Below are positions 1-5,031 of a stretch of 5,785 nt of DNA, in pieces. Both the position numbers and the translations under genes were made by a program. The DNA lies in the NCBI GenBank assembly GCA_011049745.1, contig DRHE01000156.1, positions 1-5,785 on the forward strand. The letters run 5' to 3'. Every line of letters begins with the position of its first letter. The stretch's first letter is position 1. A model generated the notes under the pieces. That model made no database searches and was not told where the DNA came from. It worked only from the letters and a program-made list of their open reading frames with translations. Source of the stretch: Spirochaetales bacterium (lineage in GTDB: Bacteria > Spirochaetota > Spirochaetia > SZUA-6 > DRHE01).

Positions 1-319
1 CAGTGTCACTGAAATAGCCGTCAAGCTCTATACCCACATCCAGTCCGGCAATATCTCCCTCTTGAAGCTTCCTGCGCCCGGGAATACCATGGATCACCTC
101 ATTATTTATTGATATGCAGAGGGAAGCCGGATAATTCATATAACCTAAAAAAGCGGGTTTTGCTCCCCGCCGGATTATCGAATTCCTTATAAAATCATCG
201 AGCTCGCCGGTGGTAATGCCGGGTTCCGCCAGATCTCCGCACGCCTGTAAAACCTCAGCTAAGATCTGCGAAGCCTCCAGAATTTTTGCTATTTCTTTCT
301 CATTTTTTAACTCCAGCAT
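1..319 (-). CDS. map: Methionine aminopeptidase type I, N-terminal part (cut by window edge)
   Basis: The frame reads 106 codons from an ATG at 319 and is still open at the left edge, so the 3' part lies outside the window. The enzyme is a cytoplasmic dinuclear metalloprotease that removes the initiator methionine from nascent proteins. Seen here: the N-terminal MLELKNEKEIAKILEAS matches the usual family opening, and NNEVIHGIPG carries the conserved substrate-side His (H77). GLDVGIELDGYFSDT carries the first two metal-ligand aspartates (D94 and D105). The remaining ligands (one His, two Glu) would lie in the missing C-terminal half. The start is 9 nt after the bactofilin stop with no clear Shine-Dalgarno sequence, which suggests translational coupling. 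There is no N-terminal zinc-finger extension. Identification is secure from motifs; completeness downstream cannot be judged. Confidence 0.95.
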   Translation of the reverse strand, partial: MLELKNEKEIAKILEASQILAEVLQACGDLAEPGITTGELDDFIRNSIIRRGAKPAFLGYMNYPASLCISINNEVIHGIPGRRKLQEGDIAGLDVGIELDGYFSDT

Positions 320-328
320 ACGAAAAGA

Positions 329-796
329 TTATTTTTTCTTACTTTGCGGACTATCATCTACCTTCTGCTTTACCTGTTTAGCCGGCTTGGACATTGCAGA
401 GAAGAGCTTTTCCGCATCATCACCGAAAGAATCCTTGATAATATTTTCCAGCGAATCGGTTTTTCCGGCAGTTATGGTAACCCTGCCCCTGGTAATAACC
501 CCTTCTGCAACATTTAATTTCGGGGTAGTAATATTGCCCAGGACTTTTCCGCTTTGTATCAGGTTGACCTCTTCGGAAGCTGTAATATTACCGATCAGTG
601 TGCCGGCAATAGTTACTTTTTTAGCCTCAATATCAGTCATTACTTTACCGGTGGGACCCACTGTAAGTTGGTCATCTGTTTTGATGTCACCGGAGAATTT
701 ACCCTCTATTAATATAGAGCCGTTAACATAAAAACGTCCTTCGAAAACCGAACCTTCACCGATTATGCAATTGACGGTTTCATTCTTGACAGCCAT
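329..796 (-). CDS. Bactofilin family cytoskeletal protein
   Basis: Predicted 155-residue bactofilin, a polymer-forming cytoskeletal protein that usually sits at the inner membrane and affects cell shape, polarity or peptidoglycan synthesis. Residues about 10-112 form the bactofilin (DUF583) beta-helix. This shows as regularly spaced Gly/Val/Ile strands such as IIGEGSVFEGRF, GSILIEGKFSGDI, VTIAGTLIGNITASEEV and SGKVLGNITTPKLNVAEG. A hydrophilic tail (113-155) ends in the basic PAKQVKQKVDDSPQSKKK. The frame is open back to an ATG at 856, but I chose the ATG at 796. It has a strong AAAGGAGA ribosome site (801-808) 5 nt upstream, and the protein then begins just before the domain as in other bactofilins. 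The longer form would also overlap the TPR gene. The gene lies 37 nt after that TPR gene and 9 nt before map. Family assignment is firm; the specific cellular role is not visible. Confidence 0.93.
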   Translation of the reverse strand: MAVKNETVNCIIGEGSVFEGRFYVNGSILIEGKFSGDIKTDDQLTVGPTGKVMTDIEAKKVTIAGTLIGNITASEEVNLIQSGKVLGNITTPKLNVAEGVITRGRVTITAGKTDSLENIIKDSFGDDAEKLFSAMSKPAKQVKQKVDDSPQSKKK

Positions 797-800
797 TTTT

Positions 801-808
801 TCTCCTTT
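801..808 (-). promoter_or_regulatory. Ribosome binding site that fixes the bactofilin start
   Basis: The minus strand reads AAAGGAGA followed by AAAA and ATG. The GGAG core is 5 nt from the ATG at 796. It is the best Shine-Dalgarno match in the window and argues against the upstream in-frame ATG at 856, which lies inside the coding sequence of the TPR gene. Confidence 0.85.
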
Positions 809-812
809 AAAA

Positions 813-826
813 GCTTTTCGAAAAGC
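813..826 (-). repeat. Perfect 14-bp palindrome between the TPR and bactofilin genes
   Basis: GCTTTTCGAAAAGC is a perfect inverted repeat. On the minus strand it begins 7 nt after the TPR stop and ends 4 nt before the bactofilin Shine-Dalgarno sequence. In mRNA it could form a short, A/U-rich hairpin with a UCGA loop, followed by UUUU. It could act as an RNA-processing or stability element, a leaky attenuator, or a protein-binding site. The stem is too weak and the U-run too short for a convincing rho-independent terminator. Confidence 0.5.
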
Positions 827-833
827 CACCATA

Positions 834-2498
834 TCATTTCTGCCTGATCTCTTCAAGTTTATTATATAAAAGGGATGCTTTCAGATTATTTGCGTCTAAC
901 TCTCTGGCATATCCCAGCTCTCTGGCTGCTGCCTCATAGTCCCCATCAGCCAGAAAAATCGAACCCAATTCAGTGCGAGTGAGGGAACGAAAATGATCCT
1001 GTGCACGGTTTGCCGTTTCCCGGCCAAGCAGGATATCGGCCTGCCGCAATTCCCTTATTGCCTCTTCATACTGTGCCGAATTTTTAAGAATTAATCCCAG
1101 ATTATACCTGACCTGCCAGCTATCCTTCCTCTCCAGGTAACTTTTAAGTCTGGCCGCCGCTTCCGGGTAATCTCCCTCAAGGGCTTTAATTATTCCCTGC
1201 AGATGCAGATGCCACAGCGGCCCCACCTCCCCGCCGAATCTTTCAGTAAATTGATCCAGAGCCATAGCTGCGCCGGCAATATCGCCAAGCTCCAGCAAAT
1301 AGGCTGCCAGCGCCTTGCACAAATTTTCATTATCGGGAAAAAGATTATAAAGCTGCCACAGCTTTGAGCGGTGCAGCGAGGGAGAGAAAGAAGTTCCGGC
1401 AAGCTCCAGCCCAAGCAGAAGTGTTTCCAGCTCCTGCGGATCCAGATCATGTAGTTTCTGGAGCGCCTCTTTTGCTTCTTTTATCTCCCCTCTTTTTTTA
1501 TAACTTCTGACCAGCTCCAGCAGTACCTGCTTTTTCTCAGGATACCTCAAAGCAGCTATTACCTTGAAGCTGTGCTCCCGCTCAGGGTTATTTTGAAGCT
1601 CATTAATCCAGGCCAGATTAAGATAAGGTTTCCAGGAATAGTGGTAATCCATTTGAATAAATTGCTGATAGATCTTTGCCGCAGAATTGTAATTCCCGGC
1701 TAATAAATTGTTGTCAGCCAACAACAGGATCAGATCCTTGCGCTGCGGGTACTTTTTAACCAGGCGCTCCAATCTGAAAATACTCTCATCCATGTTGCCC
1801 TGATCATAGGCAATTAAAGCAACCGGCTCATCATAGATTTCTTCAACTAAATATTGCTCAATAACTTCCATGGCCGCTTCACCATTACCCTCTTTCATCA
1901 GGCTCAAAGCTGCATCCAGCAGTAGACGTTTATCTGCTTGTTTCTTACCCAGATCGAGTAGAATCCCGGAATTTTTATTTTTTTCCAGTAAGAGCAGTTG
2001 TTTAAGCTCCTCCGGAAGATCATCTGGAAAATCAATCTCCACTCTGTTTCTTTGTACGGCTTCAGCCCATAGTGACAAAGGTATTTTCTTTTTCGCCGGA
2101 TCAGAGATATTGAGAGAATGACTTTGACCGGAACGTAATTTGCCATATAGCATCAAAGTTTGTAAACTCGAACTTCCGGGTATCGAAGCGAGCGCCTGCG
2201 CTGCCTGCCCCTCAAAATCTTGAAAATCACCGCTCATATTTGTCAACTTCAAAGAACGCTTTAGCACGCGAAGGTATTCATACTCACTGTTGGCTGATCT
2301 AAGGGCTATGGCGATATTATTCGCCGCCTGATCCAGATATCCTAAAGAAACAGCCTGATCCGCATCTTTTAACAGTAAAGCTATTTTCTCCTCTCTATCC
2401 CTGCCGGAACTTATTTGAGAATTAATAAAAAGGAAGGTTGTTACCGCCAGCAGAAAAATGCAGATCAAACTAAGACTGATTAGTAATTTCTTTTTCAA
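834..2498 (-). CDS. Signal-anchored tetratricopeptide repeat protein
   Basis: Predicted 554-residue protein with a short basic start (KKK) and one hydrophobic segment at about residues 5-26. There is no lipobox or obvious cleavage site, so it is probably a membrane-anchored protein with its bulk outside the cytoplasm. The rest is helical repeats. TPR-like units are clearest at about 224-250, 256-283, 324-352, 428-456 (EGDYPEAAARL), 462-490 (SAQYEEAIREL) and 508-537 (DGDYEAAAREL). TPRs are protein-interaction scaffolds; the partner is unknown. The start is TTG, because the only alternative codons upstream before an in-frame stop (2523-2525) are not initiators. The site has only a weak AAAGAA sequence before it and lies 5 nt after nusB, so translation probably depends on coupling. 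The bactofilin gene follows after 37 nt. I recognise no named family beyond TPR; an envelope-assembly or cytoskeleton-linking role is inferred only from position and topology. Confidence 0.88.
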   Translation of the reverse strand: MKKKLLISLSLICIFLLAVTTFLFINSQISSGRDREEKIALLLKDADQAVSLGYLDQAANNIAIALRSANSEYEYLRVLKRSLKLTNMSGDFQDFEGQAAQALASIPGSSSLQTLMLYGKLRSGQSHSLNISDPAKKKIPLSLWAEAVQRNRVEIDFPDDLPEELKQLLLLEKNKNSGILLDLGKKQADKRLLLDAALSLMKEGNGEAAMEVIEQYLVEEIYDEPVALIAYDQGNMDESIFRLERLVKKYPQRKDLILLLADNNLLAGNYNSAAKIYQQFIQMDYHYSWKPYLNLAWINELQNNPEREHSFKVIAALRYPEKKQVLLELVRSYKKRGEIKEAKEALQKLHDLDPQELETLLLGLELAGTSFSPSLHRSKLWQLYNLFPDNENLCKALAAYLLELGDIAGAAMALDQFTERFGGEVGPLWHLHLQGIIKALEGDYPEAAARLKSYLERKDSWQVRYNLGLILKNSAQYEEAIRELRQADILLGRETANRAQDHFRSLTRTELGSIFLADGDYEAAARELGYARELDANNLKASLLYNKLEEIRQK

Positions 2499-2503
2499 TT
2501 TCT

Positions 2504-2914
2504 TTAGTGCTTCTGTATGGAATCAAGTACGCCATTTATAAAACGATAAGACTCATCTGTGCCGAATTCCCTGGCAATATCAATGGCTTCATCAATGGTA
2601 ACAGTTGCCGGAATATCCGGTTGATAGAGTAAACAAAAAACACTCATTCTCAATATTGCCAGATCAACCCGTGACAACCGGGAGAAATCCCAATGCTCGA
2701 GATGCTCTTTGATCTTCTCGTCAATTACCGGCAAGTTCTCTATTGTTCCTTTAACAAGCAAGCGGGAAAATGCTAGAGTTTCCTCTTTTAGCCTGCCTCT
2801 TCTCTCTTCATCAATCCAGGAAAAAGTGAATAATTCATCAATTTCCCGGCAGGCTATATCGAAACTATAGATCGCCTGAAAAGCGATTATACGGCCTTTT
2901 CTCCTACCCCCCAT
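2504..2914 (-). CDS. nusB: Transcription antitermination factor NusB
   Basis: Predicted 136-residue NusB, a normal length for this small all-helical cytoplasmic RNA-binding protein. With NusE (ribosomal protein S10) it binds boxA RNA and supports antitermination and rRNA processing. Family signatures seen: basic N-terminal helix GGRRKGRIIAFQAIYSFD (2-19), the central HWDFSRLSRVDLAILRM (74-90), and the C-terminal TIDEAIDIAREFGTDESYRF (106-125) followed by INGVLD. The ATG at 2914 is 2 nt after the isomerase stop and has no upstream Shine-Dalgarno sequence, but the N-terminus aligns well with the family, so the start is credible and probably coupled to the upstream gene. An AGGAG-like stretch falls just inside the coding region with no initiation codon suitably placed after it. 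The TPR gene starts 5 nt downstream. Confidence 0.96.
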   Translation of the reverse strand: MGGRRKGRIIAFQAIYSFDIACREIDELFTFSWIDEERRGRLKEETLAFSRLLVKGTIENLPVIDEKIKEHLEHWDFSRLSRVDLAILRMSVFCLLYQPDIPATVTIDEAIDIAREFGTDESYRFINGVLDSIQKH

Positions 2915-2916
2915 GG

Positions 2917-3981
2917 CTAATAGGACAGATTATTATCAAATATTTTTATTTCCGCCTTTTTTTTCAATCCTGCAAGAATATCCAGGAGCGCCTTCTGATA
3001 GTACTCAGCCTGTTTTCTCTGAAGCAGTTGAGAACGGATCTCGTCTTTGACCGTATGGCTCTGCCGCGGCGGTATCTTGTCGTCAATAGTCAAAAGCTGA
3101 AAAGGGATCTTTTCTTCAATCTTAATAATGTGGAAACCAATATTAGATTGATGTACGCCGCTTATTTCGCCGAGTTCTTTTCGGAAAGTAAGCTCAAAGA
3201 AATCTTTGCCTAAGAGCTGTTTTCTGGCTGCATCGTTGCGGCGTAAGTAACCGAAATCCCCGCCTCTATAGCGCGAAGCATTATCTTCTGTATATTTTAT
3301 TACCATATCTTCAAAGGCAGCGCCATTCTGCAATTCTCTATAGATCGCATCCGCTTTTTCCCGTGCTTTATCACGAGCATCTTTGGACTGCGGATTGCGA
3401 GTATCAATAAAAATATGTTTAAAACGTACTATATCCGGAGCCACAAACGCAGTTTTATTGGCTTCGTAAAACTCGATTATTTCCATTTCAGTCGGAGGCG
3501 GGATATTTTCCAGGAAAGAGCGTTTCTTCTCCATAACATATTTCTGCTGTATTATTGCCCTTTTAAGCTGCTCGAGATACTCATCCCAGGTAAGGCCGGA
3601 TTGACTAACAATTGACTTAAATTCAGCATCGGTCAATTTTCGGTTCAGATTCATACTCAAACCCCCTGACTGCCTGGCCAGTTCAATCCGGGCATTCACT
3701 TCTGATTCGGTAACAGTAACATTCTCCTGTGAAGCAGCCTGGCCAATCAAAATTTCACTGATCAGCAGATCTAAGAATTTCTTCCGGTCTGCAGTAGAGA
3801 GTTTTTGTTTAGTTCGTTTCTCTATAGCCTCAATTTTGCCGTTCAATTGCTTTACAGTAATTACTTCAAATTTATCAAGTTTCACCGTAGCCGCCGGCTT
3901 GTCTATTATCTGTGCAAAGATCTTGGCGCCGCCGTTCAATAGATAAAGAGATATTATTAGTAATGTTATTTTCTTATTCAT
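2917..3981 (-). CDS. Secreted parvulin-type peptidyl-prolyl isomerase, SurA/PrsA-like (Tpn39b-like)
   Basis: Predicted 354-residue extracytoplasmic foldase. Residues 1-23 form a signal peptide (MNKK, hydrophobic ITLLIISLYLL, likely cleavage after KIFA). No lipobox cysteine is seen, so it should be a soluble periplasmic protein rather than a PrsA-type lipoprotein. Residues about 30-180 form a helical SurA_N-like chaperone region with the conserved IGQAASQENVTVTESEV. A parvulin domain spans about 183-290 with FKHIFI (H189), RGGDFGYLRRND, FFELTFRKELGEISG and GFHIIKIEEK. A basic helical tail follows (307-345). The frame continues to an ATG at 4035, but starting at 3981 places the signal peptide at the N-terminus. 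The ribosome site AAAAGGA (3994-4000) is 12 nt away, a longer spacing than usual. It is followed directly by nusB. The resemblance to treponemal Tpn39b is from memory, not from a search. Confidence 0.92.
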   Translation of the reverse strand: MNKKITLLIISLYLLNGGAKIFAQIIDKPAATVKLDKFEVITVKQLNGKIEAIEKRTKQKLSTADRKKFLDLLISEILIGQAASQENVTVTESEVNARIELARQSGGLSMNLNRKLTDAEFKSIVSQSGLTWDEYLEQLKRAIIQQKYVMEKKRSFLENIPPPTEMEIIEFYEANKTAFVAPDIVRFKHIFIDTRNPQSKDARDKAREKADAIYRELQNGAAFEDMVIKYTEDNASRYRGGDFGYLRRNDAARKQLLGKDFFELTFRKELGEISGVHQSNIGFHIIKIEEKIPFQLLTIDDKIPPRQSHTVKDEIRSQLLQRKQAEYYQKALLDILAGLKKKAEIKIFDNNLSY

Positions 3982-4016
3982 TGGTGTATATAATCCTTTT
4001 TCTTTTAAACGTATAA

Positions 4017-4046
4017 AAGATATGTCAAGAGCCATTGCTATGTCAA
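4017..4046 (-). promoter_or_regulatory. Candidate promoter before the isomerase-nusB operon
   Basis: On the minus strand a perfect TTGACA (-35, 4041-4046) is separated by 18 nt from TATCTT (-10, 4017-4022, 4 of 6 consensus bases). It lies in the 73-nt gap between the J-domain gene and the isomerase. Initiation would fall near 4010, which is downstream of the ATG at 4035. Such a transcript could therefore use only the 3981 start for the isomerase. The element is moderate because the -10 is imperfect. Confidence 0.45.
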
Positions 4047-4047
4047 G
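4021..4047 (-). repeat. Tandem 9-bp repeat CTTGACATA with 18-bp period
   Basis: CTTGACATA occurs twice on the minus strand (4039-4047 and 4021-4029), 18 bp apart. One copy contains the candidate -35 hexamer; the other fills most of the spacer and touches the -10. Two identical sites about two helical turns apart can be a regulator-binding arrangement, but a chance duplication of a -35-like word is also possible. Confidence 0.45.
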
Positions 4048-4054
4048 TATAGCA
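4036..4054. repeat. Inverted repeat TGCTAT-N7-ATAGCA over the candidate -35
   Basis: Perfect 6-bp arms separated by 7 nt begin at the base next to the J-domain gene's stop codon and enclose the TTGACA hexamer. The geometry fits a small operator. A terminator is unlikely because the stem is short and A/T-rich with no U-run after it on the minus strand. Confidence 0.4.
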
Positions 4055-4870
4055 TTAGCGGAGAGCTATTTCAGGAAATCCTATCTTTTCTTTCAGCTTT
4101 TTTACTCCTGAAAGTTTATGGTCCAAAGATAGACCTATCTTCAGAAAATACACAGCTTGATCATTTTCATTTAAGATACAGTGTATCTCAGCAATTTTTT
4201 TGTAAAAAAAGGCATCATCTTTTTTTGAAAAATTAAAGTTTATTAATTCCCGGATATACTCAATAGCCATTTCCGGCGATAAAATACTCATCATTTTAAA
4301 ACAGGTAAGATCACGGAGCCGTTCGATTATTTCTTCAATAAAGTGATTAAAATATGGATTTTCCATTTCATTCATGTATAATTTTTTATACAAATTAAAG
4401 GATTTTATATACTCGCCGCTAATCTCGTAAGCCTCGGCCAATAGAAAGAGGCAATCCATATAATCTCCATAATCCATAAAAAGTTCCAATCTGTACTCGC
4501 CATTTGTGCTGGTAATATTTTCGTAAAGTTCTATTGCCTCTTCATAGTTGGAATTAAGCAGATCATGAAATATCAATCGTGCCTGGCTTGCAAGGTCGTA
4601 TTTCCGTTTTTTTAAGAATTCGCGATAGTTGAATCTGAGTTGTTTAAGATAAACAGAGAGGTTACGATCATATCGTTCCTTCTTCTCCGGATCACTTAAT
4701 ATCTCGTATGCAGTGAGAAGACTACTCATTTTCCTATGGCAATTGTCTTGGCTGGTGCCGAAAGCCTTTATATCCGGATGTATCTTCTTGGCTTTTCTGC
4801 GAAAGGACTTCTTTATCTCATGAGCCGAGGAATCCAGCTTAACTCCCAAAACCTCGTAGTAATTTACCAA
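4055..4870 (-). CDS. J-domain protein with TPR-like C-terminal region (class C DnaJ-like co-chaperone)
   Basis: Predicted 271-residue cytoplasmic protein. Residues 3-70 are a J-domain: NYYEVLGVKLDSSAHEIKKS, the catalytic HPD at 31-33 that stimulates DnaK ATP hydrolysis, and AYEILSDPEKKERYD at 54-68. The Gly/Phe linker, zinc-finger repeats and substrate-binding domain of true DnaJ are absent, so this is a class C (type III) J-protein, not dnaJ itself. The rest (about 95-260) is helical, with TPR-like units at about 109-118, 138-165 (LAEAYEISGEYIKSFNLYKK) and 220-250 (IAEIHCILNENDQAVYFLKI). These presumably select the client that DnaK is brought to; the client is unknown. The start is TTG at 4870, since a stop lies two codons upstream (4877-4879) and the J-domain begins at residue 3. 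An AGGG (4875-4878) sits 4 nt upstream. A strong promoter lies just upstream. Confidence 0.9.
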   Translation of the reverse strand: MVNYYEVLGVKLDSSAHEIKKSFRRKAKKIHPDIKAFGTSQDNCHRKMSSLLTAYEILSDPEKKERYDRNLSVYLKQLRFNYREFLKKRKYDLASQARLIFHDLLNSNYEEAIELYENITSTNGEYRLELFMDYGDYMDCLFLLAEAYEISGEYIKSFNLYKKLYMNEMENPYFNHFIEEIIERLRDLTCFKMMSILSPEMAIEYIRELINFNFSKKDDAFFYKKIAEIHCILNENDQAVYFLKIGLSLDHKLSGVKKLKEKIGFPEIALR

Positions 4871-4903
4871 TTCGCCCTACTTAACTGAAATTTTATTAAC
4901 AAC

Positions 4904-4932
4904 AGAATACCTTATAATGATACAATTGTCAA
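4904..4932 (-). promoter_or_regulatory. Sigma70-type promoter for the J-domain gene
   Basis: The minus strand carries a perfect -35 TTGACA (4927-4932), a 17-nt spacer and a -10 TATTCT (4904-4909, 4 of 6). Initiation is predicted near 4897, giving a leader of about 27 nt before the TTG at 4870. This is the best promoter in the window and could drive the whole six-gene minus-strand series, as no convincing terminator interrupts it. Confidence 0.65.
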
Positions 4933-5004
4933 GGTTTTTTCTCTTCACACCTTCTTAGTCTACCTTAAAATCAATTGTAAATTATTTTATACACCTTGCC
5001 AGCT

Positions 5005-5010
5005 TATAGT
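5005..5010 (+). promoter_or_regulatory. Candidate -10 element for the divergent membrane protein gene
   Basis: TATAGT matches the -10 consensus at 5 of 6 positions, and the ATG follows 21 nt after it. No good -35 is present at the right distance (TTATTT at 4982-4987 is poor). A start near 5017 would leave a leader of about 15 nt with no recognisable Shine-Dalgarno sequence. The call rests on one hexamer. Confidence 0.3.
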
Positions 5011-5031
5011 CATTCATGCTAATTTCCAGTT

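Larger units (their letters stand above)
4871..5031. other. Divergent intergenic region, A/T-rich
   Basis: These 161 bp separate the J-domain gene from the membrane protein gene. They hold the minus-strand promoter (4904-4932) and a weak plus-strand -10 (5005-5010). I find no open frame with coding character, no tRNA and no strong hairpin. The middle (4933-4980) contains nothing I can name. Confidence 0.6.

Noticed and set aside
210..731. Plus-strand open frame of 173 codons
   Set aside because: It is antisense to map and the bactofilin gene, has low-complexity Ser/Phe/Leu composition and matches no family; the minus-strand bactofilin explains the region.
813..826. Rho-independent terminator after the TPR gene
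   Set aside because: The stem is short and mostly A-U, and only four U residues follow before the bactofilin ribosome site, so strong termination is unlikely.
797..856. 20-residue N-terminal extension of the bactofilin
   Set aside because: The ATG at 856 lies inside the TPR gene without a ribosome site, whereas the ATG at 796 has an excellent one and fits the domain boundary.
1190..1450. Minus-strand open frame of 86 codons within the TPR gene
   Set aside because: It is an out-of-frame shadow rich in Trp, Cys and Ile with no family resemblance.
1870..2146. Short frames on both strands inside the TPR gene
   Set aside because: Both are shadows of the TPR coding sequence with no ribosome sites or recognisable domains.
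3028..3615. Two short plus-strand frames opposite the isomerase gene
   Set aside because: They are antisense to a well-supported parvulin coding sequence and show no protein features of their own.
3982..4035. 18-residue N-terminal extension of the isomerase
   Set aside because: It would put charged residues ahead of a clear signal peptide, has no ribosome site, and overlaps the candidate promoter.
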